This document shows, piece after piece, positions 43,350 through 52,980 of a DNA stretch of 55,628 nt (the stretch's first letter is position 1; every line of letters begins with the position of its first letter). The notes below the pieces were generated by a model that was not told where the DNA came from, did not search any database, and saw only the letters and a list, made by a program, of their open reading frames with translations. The translations under genes were made by a program, and so were the position numbers. The DNA comes from Pseudomonas sp. GM18 (GTDB lineage: Bacteria > Pseudomonadota > Gammaproteobacteria > Pseudomonadales > Pseudomonadaceae). The stretch spans positions 1 to 55,628 of the forward strand of contig NZ_AKJT01000026.1 in NCBI RefSeq assembly GCF_000282195.1, written 5' to 3'.

Positions 43350-44495
43350 ATGGCTCATTTGGACTATTTCATAATTGAACCAGTAGGCGGGCACGGTGGA
43401 ATGAATTATTACAACACCGGCCTCGGGCAAGGATTGGTTCTGAATAATGCCTGTGTACATCTCTACACTTGCCCTGAGTCTCAGGAGCAAAGCTCAAATA
43501 ATTTTACGATAAATAAGTTTTTCAAAGGGGTCTACGGCAAGTCTAATAAAATCGTCAGACTGGCCAGGTTTGTTATGGCCTTGACGAGATCGATCATTGA
43601 TATAAAGAAAAAAGGCGGAAAGATTTGCCATCTGCATTTTTTTCAATACTCACTGCTCGAATTGATAACATGCAATCTGCTGAAGTTTAGCGGGATAAAA
43701 ATAGTCGCCACGGTTCATGATGTCGAATCGTTTTCGGGAAATTCCTTGACAGGAACCCATACCTCGATATTGAGGGCGCCGGAGGAGTTCATCGTCCATA
43801 ACGAGTTCTCTCGGCAAGAGTTGCGCTCGGTGATTTCTGCGCAGGGTATCGACAAGAAGATAGCTATTATCCCGCACGGCAACTACCTGCCGTTCGTGAA
43901 ACGACGAGAGACTGTTTTATCTCGCCAGCACCTGTCATTACCAGTCGATAAAAAGCTCATACTTTTCTTTGGTCAGATAAAAAAGGTCAAGGGGCTGGAC
44001 GTTCTGTTGAGTGCGATGGAGATCGTCTCAAAGCGTGAACCTGATGCCGTGCTGCTCATCGCTGGTAAGGTGTGGAAGGATTCGTTTCAGCATTATGAGG
44101 AAATAATAAAATCAAAAAATATATCCAATGTGGTGATTCCACATATCCGTTATATCAATGACGAGGACGTCGATTTTTATTATTCCTCTGCTGATATCGT
44201 GGTCCTGCCCTATAAAAAAATCTACCAAAGTGGCGTGCTGCTAATGGCGATGTCGTATGGCTGCATTACCGTGTCTTCACGTTTGCCAGCTATGGTTGAA
44301 GTCGTCGACGACAGCCGAAATGGCTTTTTGTTTGAAACGGATAACCCACAGGATTTAGCCCGGCAAATACTTGTCGCTCTGGGCTCAAGTGCTGCCGAGG
44401 ATATTTCGAAGAACGCTAGAGCCGAAATGATAGAAAAGCATGATTGGAAGCGCGTAGCGCGTCAGCACATTAAGGTATTTGAAACTTATGAATAG
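43350..44495 (+). CDS. GT4-family glycosyltransferase
   Basis: The product (381 residues) has the GT-B fold of family 4. The N-terminus has GGHGGMNYYNTGLGQGL, and the C-terminal half carries KLILFFGQIKKVKGLDVLLS, ADIVVLPYKKIYQSGVLLMA and NGFLFETDNPQDL, the nucleotide-sugar binding region. The donor sugar is not readable. It adds one sugar of the repeat unit at the cytoplasmic face. Base composition is AT-rich (38% GC in 43441-43560 by hand count). Confidence 0.87.
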   Translation: MAHLDYFIIEPVGGHGGMNYYNTGLGQGLVLNNACVHLYTCPESQEQSSNNFTINKFFKGVYGKSNKIVRLARFVMALTRSIIDIKKKGGKICHLHFFQYSLLELITCNLLKFSGIKIVATVHDVESFSGNSLTGTHTSILRAPEEFIVHNEFSRQELRSVISAQGIDKKIAIIPHGNYLPFVKRRETVLSRQHLSLPVDKKLILFFGQIKKVKGLDVLLSAMEIVSKREPDAVLLIAGKVWKDSFQHYEEIIKSKNISNVVIPHIRYINDEDVDFYYSSADIVVLPYKKIYQSGVLLMAMSYGCITVSSRLPAMVEVVDDSRNGFLFETDNPQDLARQILVALGSSAAEDISKNARAEMIEKHDWKRVARQHIKVFETYE

Positions 44496-45594
44496 GCACT
44501 TGTTGATTCTAGGGATAAGAGGCATTCCGGCACAACATGGCGGCTTCGAGACATTTGCCGAAAAACTGGCGGTCTACCTGAGGGAAAGAGGCTGGAGAAT
44601 CACCGTTTATTGTCAGGAAAGCGGCAGTGGTGCAATAACGGAAACCGAATGGCGGGGTATTCGTCGTGTTCACATACCTGTCTCCAGAGAGGGCGCACTG
44701 GGTACCGTTATTTTTGATTTCAAGGCTGTACGCCATGCGTTGAGTGAAAAAGGTTTGTTTTTGACGTTGGGGTACAACACCGCCATTTTTAATCTGCTGC
44801 AACGTGCAAAAGGCCAGACCAATATAATCAATATGGACGGTATTGAGTGGCGCAGAGAAAAGTGGGGGGCGATTGCCAAGACCTGGTTCTGGTTAAATGA
44901 GCGCTTCGGTTGCTGGATTGGTAATCATCTGGTCGCCGACCATCCGAAGATCAAAGAGCACCTCGCTACGCGCGTCAGTGCCGATAAGATCACCATGATT
45001 CCCTACGGCGGTGATGAAGTGAAATCGGCGTCTGTCGAAGTATTGGCGGGCTTTGGTCTGGAACCGAAGAATTTTTCTATCATTATTGCCAGGCCCGAAC
45101 CGGAAAACTCTTTTTTCGAGATGGTCGATGCGTTTAGCTCTTCGGTCAGAAATCATAAACTTGTGGTGCTCGGGAACTTCACGCCGAATACCAACGAATA
45201 TCACAAGAAAGTGATGGATGCGGCAAGTGATGAGGTGATATTTCCAGGTGCCATCTACGATTCGAACGTCGTGCAGGCATTCAGGTATTTCAGCCGTTTC
45301 TATCTCCATGGCCATCGTGTTGGCGGAACCAACCCCTCTTTGGTCGAGGCGCTGGGTGCTGGCTGCGCAATTATTGCTCACGATAATCCATTTAACCGTT
45401 GGGTCGTGGGTGAGGGGGCTGCTTACTTCTCGGACAAACAATCTCTTTCGCGCCTGTTGGATGAGTCGCTGGCGGATGAGCAAAAAATAGCGGACATGAA
45501 AGAGGCCGGTGCCGCGAGATTTGTCGAGTGTTTTAAATGGGAAAAAGTGTTGAGTGCGTATGAGCAGCTTTTCATTGAATGGCGACCCTCATAA
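44488..45594 (+). CDS. DUF1972-type glycosyltransferase, possible rhamnosyltransferase
   Basis: This 368-residue GT-B enzyme starts with LLILGIRGIPAQHGGFETFA, characteristic of the DUF1972 family that includes beta-1,4-rhamnosyltransferases of Gram-positive capsules. NGFLF is replaced by HGHRVGGTNPSLVEALGAGC near residue 275. The presence of rmlBAC nearby supports dTDP-rhamnose or a related donor, which is inference. The ATG at 44488 overlaps the end of the previous gene by 8 bases. Confidence 0.87.
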   Translation: MNRHLLILGIRGIPAQHGGFETFAEKLAVYLRERGWRITVYCQESGSGAITETEWRGIRRVHIPVSREGALGTVIFDFKAVRHALSEKGLFLTLGYNTAIFNLLQRAKGQTNIINMDGIEWRREKWGAIAKTWFWLNERFGCWIGNHLVADHPKIKEHLATRVSADKITMIPYGGDEVKSASVEVLAGFGLEPKNFSIIIARPEPENSFFEMVDAFSSSVRNHKLVVLGNFTPNTNEYHKKVMDAASDEVIFPGAIYDSNVVQAFRYFSRFYLHGHRVGGTNPSLVEALGAGCAIIAHDNPFNRWVVGEGAAYFSDKQSLSRLLDESLADEQKIADMKEAGAARFVECFKWEKVLSAYEQLFIEWRPS

Positions 45595-45647
45595 GTCATC
45601 CATTACTTCGATCTAATCCAGGCTGTTACTTTTCGATGAGGTGCTAA

Positions 45648-47051
45648 ATGATTCCGGTTATTTTATCTGGAGGCTCTGGTTCGCGCCTATGGCCACTTTC
45701 GCGACAACTGAATCCTAAACAATTCCTGTCGTTAATAGATACCAACCTCTCTTTGCTGCAGGCTACTATTCAAAGACTTGATGGCTTGGAGATACAACCT
45801 CCGAGGCTCATTTGCAATGAAGAACATCGGTTCTTGGCTGCTGAACAGTTACGAAAGCTGGGTATGGAAGGTGTCAATATCCTGCTTGAGCCCGTAGGTC
45901 GTAATACGGCGCCGGCGGTTGCGTTGGCCGCGCTGCAGGCCACGGTCGGAGGTGAAGATCCGATGCTGCTGATTTTGCCGGCGGATCACACCATTAAAGA
46001 TGTCGACGCTTTCCAGGAGAGCATCAGGGTTGCGCTTGGGCTGGCGATGGAAGGCAAGTTGGTGACCTTCGCAATAGTGCCTACCTATCCCGAAACGGGG
46101 TATGGCTATATAGAAAAGGGCGACGATATCGGCGGCGGTTATAGAGTGAGCCGTTTTGTCGAGAAACCCGATCTGGCAACGGCTCAAGAGTATGTGCTCA
46201 CGAACGATTTTTTCTGGAACAGCGGCATGTTCCTGTTCCGTGCGAGCCGTTATCTGGAAGAGTTGCAAAAATTCCGGCCTGACATTTTGTCTGCGTGTAT
46301 CGAAGCCTTGGGTAACGGCTCGCAGGATTTGGATTTCACTCGGGTTGACCGCGCTTTGTTTTCTGCGTGCCCCGAGGACTCTATCGATTACGCAGTAATG
46401 GAAAAGACTGCCGATGCGGTGATGGTCCCAATGAATGCCGGGTGGAGTGACATAGGCTCCTGGTCTGCACTCGCCGATGCCTTTGCAAAAGATGCTGACG
46501 GTAACGTGCTCAAGGGAGATGTCTTCGCCGAGAACACATCCAATACCTATGTTCACGCCAATAGCCGTTTGATTGCGACTATCGGTGTCGAAGGGCTGGT
46601 CATCGTTGAAACCAACGACGCCGTTCTGGTTGCGCACAAGGATCAAGTGCAGGACGTTAAAAAAGTAGTGGAACGCCTCAAGCAGGCCGATCGCCACGAA
46701 TACTCGAACCACAGAGAAGTTTATCGTCCGTGGGGCATGTATGACTCGATAGATAAAGGCACTCGGTATCAGGTGAAACGCATTACGGTGCAGCCGGGTG
46801 CGAAGTTGTCGGTGCAGATGCATCACCACCGCGCCGAGCACTGGATCGTCGTCAGCGGTACGGCCAAAGTGACCAACGGTGAGCAGACTTATCTGGTCTC
46901 CGAGAATCAGTCTACTTACATCCCTATCGGTCAAGTGCATGCGCTTGAGAACCCGGGTGTTATTCCCCTTGAACTGATCGAAGTCCAGTCGGGCTCCTAT
47001 CTGGGCGAGAACGACATCGTAAGGTTTGAAGATAAATACGGCAGGGCATGA
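45648..47051 (+). CDS. manC: mannose-1-phosphate guanylyltransferase / mannose-6-phosphate isomerase
   Basis: This bifunctional enzyme (467 residues) makes GDP-mannose. The guanylyltransferase part begins [19 protein letters not shown] with FVEKPD near 175. The isomerase cupin at the C-terminus has [36 protein letters not shown] and [15 protein letters not shown]. It has the full length of AlgA/ManC/WbpW type proteins. No mannomutase accompanies it; only a partial mutase domain lies beside rfaH, so AlgC-type mutase encoded elsewhere probably supplies mannose-1-phosphate. Confidence 0.94.
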   Translation: MIPVILSGGSGSRLWPLSRQLNPKQFLSLIDTNLSLLQATIQRLDGLEIQPPRLICNEEHRFLAAEQLRKLGMEGVNILLEPVGRNTAPAVALAALQATVGGEDPMLLILPADHTIKDVDAFQESIRVALGLAMEGKLVTFAIVPTYPETGYGYIEKGDDIGGGYRVSRFVEKPDLATAQEYVLTNDFFWNSGMFLFRASRYLEELQKFRPDILSACIEALGNGSQDLDFTRVDRALFSACPEDSIDYAVMEKTADAVMVPMNAGWSDIGSWSALADAFAKDADGNVLKGDVFAENTSNTYVHANSRLIATIGVEGLVIVETNDAVLVAHKDQVQDVKKVVERLKQADRHEYSNHREVYRPWGMYDSIDKGTRYQVKRITVQPGAKLSVQMHHHRAEHWIVVSGTAKVTNGEQTYLVSENQSTYIPIGQVHALENPGVIPLELIEVQSGSYLGENDIVRFEDKYGRA

Positions 47052-47091
47052 CCGATTTCAGTCTTTTTACTCGCCGCCAGGATCTCCTCTA

Positions 47092-48162
47092 ATGTTTAAA
47101 AAAATCCTCGTTACCGGTGGTTCCGGTTTCATTGGATCAGCCGTGGTACGCCACCTGATAAGTGAAACCAACTGCAGAGTCGCTAACGTTGACAAGTTGA
47201 CGTACGCGGGTAATCCCGACTCCCTGTCCAGCATTGCCGAGTCGCCGCGTTATCACTTCTTCCAGGTCGATATCTGCGATGCTCAGGCGCTGGATCAGGT
47301 ATTCACTGTGTTTCAACCAGATGCTGTCATGCACCTGGCCGCGGAGTCGCATGTCGATCGTTCTATCGACGGTCCCGCGGACTTTATCCAGACCAATATT
47401 GTCGGCACCTATACGTTGCTCGAAGCGACGCGGCGTTATTGGAACGGACTGTCGGAGGAGGTCAAACAGGCTTTTCGCTTTCACCATATCTCAACCGATG
47501 AGGTGTATGGCGACCTGGAGGGGACCGATAGCCTGTTCAGTGAAACCACGCCTTATGCACCCAGTTCACCTTATTCGGCGTCCAAGGCCAGTTCGGACCA
47601 TTTGGTTCGGGCCTGGCAACGTACGTATGGCCTGCCGGTGCTGGTGACCAATTGCTCGAACAACTACGGCCCTTATCACTTCCCCGAAAAGTTGATTCCC
47701 CATGTGATTCTGAATGCCATTCACGGCCGGCCTCTGCCGGTCTATGGCGACGGCTTGCAGATTCGCGACTGGTTGTTTGTAGAGGATCATGCGCGCGCGT
47801 TATGTGAGGTCGTGCGCCGGGGCAAGGTCGGTGAAACTTACAACATCGGTGGCCATAACGAGAAAACCAATCTCGAGGTCGTGGAAACCCTGTGCGATCT
47901 GCTTGAAGAGTTGGCGCCCAACAAGCCTGCGGGCGTCGAGCGTTATCGCGAGCTGATTACCTTCGTCAAGGATCGGCCCGGGCATGATCTTCGGTACGCC
48001 ATCGATGCAGGCAAGATCGAGCGTGAACTCGGTTGGCGGCCACAGGAAACCTTTGAGAGCGGTATACGCAAAACGGTCCAGTGGTATCTGGAGCATCAAG
48101 GTTGGTGGCAACGGGTCCTTAACGGTCAGTACCGGCCGGTGCGTCTTGGCCACACCGGCTGA
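47092..48162 (+). CDS. rmlB: dTDP-glucose 4,6-dehydratase
   Basis: RmlB converts dTDP-glucose to dTDP-4-keto-6-deoxyglucose. The 356-residue product shows [44 protein letters not shown] and the catalytic [10 protein letters not shown]. An ATG at 47092 gives the right N-terminus. A frame start at 47026 lies inside manC and is rejected. It forms a cluster with rmlA and rmlC. The composition returns to the GC-rich pattern here. Confidence 0.95.
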   Translation: MFKKILVTGGSGFIGSAVVRHLISETNCRVANVDKLTYAGNPDSLSSIAESPRYHFFQVDICDAQALDQVFTVFQPDAVMHLAAESHVDRSIDGPADFIQTNIVGTYTLLEATRRYWNGLSEEVKQAFRFHHISTDEVYGDLEGTDSLFSETTPYAPSSPYSASKASSDHLVRAWQRTYGLPVLVTNCSNNYGPYHFPEKLIPHVILNAIHGRPLPVYGDGLQIRDWLFVEDHARALCEVVRRGKVGETYNIGGHNEKTNLEVVETLCDLLEELAPNKPAGVERYRELITFVKDRPGHDLRYAIDAGKIERELGWRPQETFESGIRKTVQWYLEHQGWWQRVLNGQYRPVRLGHTG

Positions 48163-48206
48163 AACATTCAAAACCTGCCTCTATTTAACTTCGAAGGGAA
48201 TCCCCT

Positions 48207-49085
48207 ATGAAAGGCATCATTCTGGCGGGAGGCTCCGGCACCCGCTTGCATCCCATTACCCGTGGTGTGTCAAAACAGCTGCTGCCGGTCTACGACAAGC
48301 CGATGATTTATTATCCGCTGTCGGTATTAATGCTGGCGGGCATTCGCGAGGTATTGATTATTTCCACGCCGCAGGACTTGCCCAACTTCGAGAACCTGTT
48401 GGGTGACGGTTCTTCTTTCGGCATTGAACTCAGCTATGCCGAACAGCCTTCTCCTGATGGTCTGGCGCAAGCTTTTCTGATCGGCGAGGACTTCATCGGC
48501 GACAGCAATGTGGCGCTGATCCTGGGTGACAACATCTTCTACGGTTATGGCTTCAGCGCTTTGTTGCGCGAAGCGTCTCAACGACAAACCGGTGCCACCG
48601 TCTTTGGTTATCGGGTCAGCGACCCGGAGCGTTTTGGTGTTGTCGAGTTCGACGAGAGCGGCAAGGCGATCTCGATCGAAGAGAAGCCTGCACATCCGAA
48701 GTCCGACCATGCTGTCACCGGTTTGTATTTCTACGACAAAGACGTGGTGAGCATCGCCAAGCAAGTCAAACCGTCGGTACGCGGCGAGCTCGAAATCACC
48801 GACGTGAACAATGCTTATCTACAACGCGGGGATCTGCACGTCAGTGTGCTGGGGCGTGGTTTTGCCTGGCTGGACACCGGCACTCATGATTCGTTGATGG
48901 AGGCCGGGCATTTCGTCCAGACCATCGAAGCGCGGCAGGGCTTGAAAGTGGCCTGCCTTGAAGAAGTGGCCTATCACCAGGGTTGGTTGTCGGCTGCGGA
49001 ACTGGATAAACAAGCCACCGCGTTACACAAAACCGGTTACGGACAATACCTGGCGCGCGTACTGACGATGGAGCCTACGAAATGA
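48207..49085 (+). CDS. rmlA: glucose-1-phosphate thymidylyltransferase
   Basis: RmlA makes dTDP-glucose from dTTP and glucose-1-phosphate. The 292-residue product starts [20 protein letters not shown] and contains [15 protein letters not shown] and GDNIFYGYG. Its length is typical. The gene is 44 bases after rmlB and overlaps rmlC by 4 bases. GAAGGGAA precedes the ATG. Confidence 0.95.
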   Translation: MKGIILAGGSGTRLHPITRGVSKQLLPVYDKPMIYYPLSVLMLAGIREVLIISTPQDLPNFENLLGDGSSFGIELSYAEQPSPDGLAQAFLIGEDFIGDSNVALILGDNIFYGYGFSALLREASQRQTGATVFGYRVSDPERFGVVEFDESGKAISIEEKPAHPKSDHAVTGLYFYDKDVVSIAKQVKPSVRGELEITDVNNAYLQRGDLHVSVLGRGFAWLDTGTHDSLMEAGHFVQTIEARQGLKVACLEEVAYHQGWLSAAELDKQATALHKTGYGQYLARVLTMEPTK

Positions 49086-49621
49086 ATGTCATCAACACCC
49101 GGTTGCCCGGCGTACTGATTATCGAGCCCAAGGTGTTTGGCGATGCCCGTGGGTTCTTTCTCGAGAGTTATCACGAGCAGCGTTATCGTGATGCCGGCAT
49201 CGAGTTGCCTTTCGTCCAGGACAATCACTCACGCTCGCAGTATGGCGTACTGCGTGGTTTGCACTTCCAGCGGACCCGGCCCCAGGGCAAGTTGGTGCGG
49301 GTTACCCAAGGTGCGGTGTATGACGTGGTGGTGGACATCGATCCCGAATCGGCCACTTGCGGTGAACATGTAGGGGTCAAGTTGACCGCCGACAACCATC
49401 TACAGCTATGGGTGCCGCCGGGTTATGCCCACGGCTTCTGCGTGCTCAGCGATACCGCCGATTTTCAATACAAATGCACCGATCTGTATTTCCCCGAGGA
49501 TGAGGGTGGGCTGCTCTGGAATGATCCTGACCTGGGCATTACCTGGCCCATTGAATCGCCTCAACTCTCGGAAAAAGACTTGCGCAACCCACGCTTGCGC
49601 GCGGTGTTGAAAGGGGAATGA
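49082..49621 (+). CDS. rmlC: dTDP-4-dehydrorhamnose 3,5-epimerase
   Basis: RmlC gives dTDP-4-keto-L-rhamnose. The cupin of 179 residues shows [40 protein letters not shown], the catalytic histidine in this segment, and [14 protein letters not shown]. It overlaps rmlA by 4 bases. The reductase rmlD is absent from this window, so the final step must come from elsewhere, or the sugar may be another 6-deoxy-hexose such as talose. Confidence 0.95.
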   Translation: MNVINTRLPGVLIIEPKVFGDARGFFLESYHEQRYRDAGIELPFVQDNHSRSQYGVLRGLHFQRTRPQGKLVRVTQGAVYDVVVDIDPESATCGEHVGVKLTADNHLQLWVPPGYAHGFCVLSDTADFQYKCTDLYFPEDEGGLLWNDPDLGITWPIESPQLSEKDLRNPRLRAVLKGE

Positions 49622-50052
49622 CGGGTTAATAATGGTCTATAGTTAACATTAACTATTTATGACCTGATGTTATTTAACCTTGAATGTTCAGTCGCAATAG
49701 AACCTTGCGGGACAAGAAGCCGGGAAAATCCTGACTAATAATAACAATGGGCGCGAAGGGTGAGTGATTTTCACTCGGGAGTTTGTGCCGAAAATGCCTT
49801 GTCATGTAGCAAACATCTTGGAAAAACACCTTTTTCCGTCAATGAGTCCTGCCCGGTTAAAGCGCTTTTGTCCATGACGTGACGAGGTTTGGCGTATGGC
49901 ATGCACTCCCTATAAATGACATTCTCCAAAGGAGGCAATGTGCATGAACTGTCTCGTTAAATTGACGGGTGTCAGTTAATTCACCTGCTGTTCCATTCCC
50001 GGTCCCTTAGTCTCAAATCTAATGCAGAGTTGATGTCGAGAAGGAGTCTGAT
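49622..50052. promoter_or_regulatory. long leader upstream of the yjbE-like gene
   Basis: These 431 bases contain no long gene. ATAGTTAA-CA-TTAACTAT (49639-49656) is a perfect dyad of 8-base arms right after rmlC and could bind a regulator. A strong ribosome binding site (AAAGGAGG) at about 49928-49935 precedes a 13-codon frame (49938-49979). AGAAGGAG precedes the yjbE start. The region separates the rml genes from a second unit, so it probably holds its own promoter. Confidence 0.55.
49938..49979 (+). CDS. possible 13-residue leader peptide
   Basis: ATG TGC ATG AAC TGT CTC ... TAA encodes MCMNCLVKLTGVS, with AAAGGAGG at a good distance before the first ATG. It stands 73 bases upstream of the yjbE-like gene. 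A leader peptide that couples translation to downstream expression is possible, but a chance frame of this length is common and no codon bias is seen beyond two cysteines. Confidence 0.3.
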   Translation: MCMNCLVKLTGVS

Positions 50053-50343
50053 ATGAAGAAACTACTTACGGCCGGCTTGCTGGCTGTCATGAGCACTGCA
50101 GCGTTGGCGGCGGATGCACCGCCGAGCGAAACCGCTAGCGAAGCGGCGAGCGAAGCAGTGAGCGAGCCATTGTCCTTGAGTACCCCGCTGGTCGGGGGAG
50201 TGACGGTCGCCGAAACCGTGGTGATCGGCGCGGCCATTGTCGGCGCTGCGGCGGCCGCTTCAAACTCTGGAGGCAGTTCCAATGGCGGTACCTCTGGAAC
50301 GGGTGGCACAACCGGTACTGGTGGTACGACGGGTACCAACTAA
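50053..50343 (+). CDS. yjbE: YjbE-like small secreted protein, Ser/Gly/Thr rich
   Basis: The 96-residue product has a signal peptide (MKKLLTAGLLAVMSTAALAA), a region of ETASEAASEAVSE repeats, a hydrophobic stretch (VVIGAAIVGAAAAA) and a low-complexity tail of G, T and S. Size, signal peptide and tail type match YjbE of enterobacteria, first gene of the yjbEFGH exopolysaccharide operon. Its role there is unknown. The tail is repetitive (GTGGTTGTGGTTGT). A hairpin follows before the wza-like gene. Confidence 0.8.
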   Translation: MKKLLTAGLLAVMSTAALAADAPPSETASEAASEAVSEPLSLSTPLVGGVTVAETVVIGAAIVGAAAAASNSGGSSNGGTSGTGGTTGTGGTTGTN

Positions 50344-50363
50344 ACCCCGCGAAGTATGTTGTT

Positions 50364-50400
50364 CAAGATCACTCAGAACTTTCTGGGTGATCTTGTTTTA
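50364..50400 (+). terminator. hairpin between yjbE and wza
   Basis: CAAGATCACTCAGAA (50364-50378) and TTCTGGGTGATCTTG (50381-50395) pair around CT with one G-U, then TTTTA follows. It can act as a partial terminator, so that the abundant small YjbE-like protein is made more than the downstream proteins. Confidence 0.65.
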
Positions 50401-50429
50401 GATTTGCCCTCGACTAGCGTAGTGCCATT

Positions 50430-51542
50430 ATGATCCGTAGATTATCTGTTGTTATGCTGGCAAGTATCAGCTTGCACGGCTGTATGTTTTCGCCTGGTCA
50501 ACACATGGACACCAGTCAAATGGTCAGTGACGGCTCTCCGGAAAGTAGCCGGGTGGAGCTTATTCCCATCACGCCTAAATTGATTGCCATGGATGCGGCC
50601 ACGCAAGTTCGCGAATCCGTTCCCCCAGCGTTGTTGTCCTACGTTCCAGGCGGTTATCGCGTGGGAGCCAACGACCTGCTATTTATCACGGTCTGGGATC
50701 ACCCCGAGTTGACGGCGCCTTCGGGGCCGCAACAGCAAATCGATGCCAACGGGCGTCTGGTTCGTCCGGACGGCACGTTGTTTTATCCGTACATCGGTAA
50801 TATCCCGGCCGCCGGTAAAACCATCGAAGAGTTGCGAGCCTTTATTGCCGAGCGCTTGTCGCAATTTGTCGAAAGCCCCCAGGTCGACGTCAGCGTATTG
50901 CGCTTCGCCAGCCAGACCGTGGTGATTTCCGGTGCGGTGCTCAAAGCTGGGCAGCAACCGATCACTACCACGCCGCTGAGCGTGGTGGAGGCCGTTGGAG
51001 CGGCCGGTGTGGACCCCTCGAACGCAGACCTGTCAGGCCTGACGCTGACCCGGGACGGGCGCGAATACAAGCTCGATCTGGACACCCTCAATCGCCAGGA
51101 CTCACAGCTGCAAGGCGTTTATCTCAAGGGCGGCGACCGGCTGTACCTGCCCTATAACGACCAAAAGCGGATCTATGTCATGGGTGAGGTCAACGTGCCT
51201 CGCGCGCTGAGCTTCAAAGGCAAATCGATCAACCTGACCGATGCGTTGGGCACAGTGGGGGGCTTGAACCAGACCACCTCCAACGGCAACGCGGTGTACG
51301 TGATTCGCGGCGCCGACCACCTGGAAACCGAACCTGCCAAGGTGTTCCAGCTCGACGCCGAATCCCCTTCGGCCCTGGTACTGGCCACCCGTTTCGACTT
51401 GCAACCGCAAGACATCGTCTATGTCGGCCCGGCCGGCGTGACGCGCTGGAATCGTCTGATCAGCCAGCTTCTGCCTACGGCCACTGTCCTGGGGACCGGT
51501 GCCAGCTCACTTAACGATCTCAGCGAAGCCAACAGCAGATAA
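50430..51542 (+). CDS. wza: outer-membrane polysaccharide export lipoprotein (Wza-like)
   Basis: This 370-residue protein begins with a lipoprotein signal (lipid Cys18 in ISLHGC). The polysaccharide export domain (YRVGANDLLFITVWDHPELT near residue 76, then PYIGNIPAAGKTIEELRA) and two SLBB-like repeats (VVISGAVLKAGQQPITTTPL, IYVMGEVNVPRALSFKGKSI) follow. It should form the outer membrane channel that works with Wzc. It is separated by about 13 kb from wzb-wzc and stands within the yjb operon, which is unusual. The C-terminal helix is near RWNRLISQLLPTATVLGTGA. Confidence 0.92.
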   Translation: MIRRLSVVMLASISLHGCMFSPGQHMDTSQMVSDGSPESSRVELIPITPKLIAMDAATQVRESVPPALLSYVPGGYRVGANDLLFITVWDHPELTAPSGPQQQIDANGRLVRPDGTLFYPYIGNIPAAGKTIEELRAFIAERLSQFVESPQVDVSVLRFASQTVVISGAVLKAGQQPITTTPLSVVEAVGAAGVDPSNADLSGLTLTRDGREYKLDLDTLNRQDSQLQGVYLKGGDRLYLPYNDQKRIYVMGEVNVPRALSFKGKSINLTDALGTVGGLNQTTSNGNAVYVIRGADHLETEPAKVFQLDAESPSALVLATRFDLQPQDIVYVGPAGVTRWNRLISQLLPTATVLGTGASSLNDLSEANSR

Positions 51543-51556
51543 GGCTCAATCCCGCC

Positions 51557-52216
51557 GTGAAAAATTTGCCTACCTTCGCCAGTCTGACGATGGCGCTCTT
51601 GTTGTGCGGGTGTAACCCGTTGATGAAGGCCTCATGGGACACCCTTGAAACGTCCGTCGCGGGGCCTGCCTCCATCAATCTGACCCGTGCTCAGGTCGAC
51701 GCCGTGCCGTATCCGCAGATCCTGGTCACCACCCCCTCCAGTGAGGGCGTGATGGCCATGGCTCGTCGGCGGGGCGACCTGCAGTTCTGGGTCGCTTCCG
51801 GCAAGCAGGTGCTGATGATGCGCGACGGCCTGGTGGTGCGCACTGTCGGGCTGGGCGTTTCCCTGGATGGCACTCGCTTCAATGAAGAGTCGCCCTTCAA
51901 GCGCGGCCTTCAGCATTTGCCCGACGGCTATACCAGCACGCGCTGGATCGACATCTATAACGGCAACCGCATCGGTATCGCGGTCAACAGCCGTTTCAGC
52001 CGTCACGGTATCGAGACCATCAGCATTCTGGACAAGGATTACGCCTTGCTGCGCATCGACGAGCAGGTGGATGCACCCACCCTGAATTTCCGCGCCACCA
52101 ACCGCTACTGGGTCGACCCCCAGGACGGTTTCATCCTGCGTAGCGAGCAGCATCTGACGCCGCAGCTGTTTCTGAAAATCGTGCAGGTGCGCCGTGATCG
52201 GGGAGCTACCCGGTGA
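51557..52216 (+). CDS. yjbF: YjbF-like lipoprotein
   Basis: This 219-residue lipoprotein (signal MKNLPTFASLTMALLLCGC, lipid Cys19) resembles YjbF/GfcB: QILVTTPSSEGVMAMARRRG, LQFWVASGKQVLMMRDGLVV and RTVGLGVSLDGTRF. It begins with GTG 14 bases after the wza gene and overlaps yjbG by 4 bases (GTGA). Group 4 capsule GfcB and YjbF are outer-membrane-associated export accessories of unclear function. Confidence 0.88.
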   Translation: MKNLPTFASLTMALLLCGCNPLMKASWDTLETSVAGPASINLTRAQVDAVPYPQILVTTPSSEGVMAMARRRGDLQFWVASGKQVLMMRDGLVVRTVGLGVSLDGTRFNEESPFKRGLQHLPDGYTSTRWIDIYNGNRIGIAVNSRFSRHGIETISILDKDYALLRIDEQVDAPTLNFRATNRYWVDPQDGFILRSEQHLTPQLFLKIVQVRRDRGATR

Positions 52217-52980
52217 AGTGTCCAAACCTTTTCTTGCTTGGCCTGCTGTTGATAGGCCCGGGCGTGGGCCAGGCGGCCGTCACGGTCAGCGGTGACGTGC
52301 GCAGCCCTGGCCAATTCGATATCAAACCTGGTGCACGTTTGCTGGATGTCATTCGCAATGCTCAACCCAATGCCGAAAGTTACTGGCTGGGCGCGGCGTG
52401 GCTGCACCGTTCATTAGTGGACAAACAGATGCGGTTGAAGGCGGGCGTCCTGTTCGATCTGAAACTGGTACAACGGGGTGCCTTGCTCGATGGCAAAAAC
52501 ACGCGAGCAGCGTTGAGCGCGCGCCTTTATGAGCAGGTCGAGCAGTTGCCGGTCACTGGACGCCAGGTCGCGGTGCTCGACCCGATCGCTGTGGAAGTGG
52601 GGTTCGCCCGCAACGCGCTGCTGGATGATGGCGACCATCTGATTTACCCCCAGCGGCCGTCCACCGTGGAAGTTCTCGGGGCGGTCGCGCAACCCTGTCA
52701 GGTGCCTTACCGAGCCCTGCAGGAAGTGCGTGGCTATGCCCGTGACTGCGCCATTCTTGGCGACGCCGAAGGTGATTATCTGTGGCTGATCCAGCCCGAC
52801 GGCCAAATACGGCGCGTGGGTGTGGCGGCATGGAATCGTGAGGACGGCGTCATGGCGGCGCCCGGCAGCAAGATCCTGGTGCCGATCAGGAGCGACGATC
52901 TCGAGACGCCGACCCCTGAGCTCAATCAACAACTGGCCGAGTTTCTCGCCACTCAACCGCTGGCTGAGGTGGCCCCTTGA
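52213..52980 (+). CDS. yjbG: YjbG-like capsule biosynthesis protein (GfcC family)
   Basis: The product (255 residues) has a signal peptide (MKCPNLFLLGLLLIGPGVGQ then AAVTVSG). The mature part contains SGDVRSPGQFDIKPGARLLD and ends in SLBB/GfcC-like beta-grasp segments such as VEVLGAVAQPCQVPYRALQE. GfcC-type proteins are periplasmic export accessories. It starts with GTG overlapping the stop of yjbF, and its end overlaps yjbH by 4 bases (TTGA). Confidence 0.88.
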   Translation: MKCPNLFLLGLLLIGPGVGQAAVTVSGDVRSPGQFDIKPGARLLDVIRNAQPNAESYWLGAAWLHRSLVDKQMRLKAGVLFDLKLVQRGALLDGKNTRAALSARLYEQVEQLPVTGRQVAVLDPIAVEVGFARNALLDDGDHLIYPQRPSTVEVLGAVAQPCQVPYRALQEVRGYARDCAILGDAEGDYLWLIQPDGQIRRVGVAAWNREDGVMAAPGSKILVPIRSDDLETPTPELNQQLAEFLATQPLAEVAP

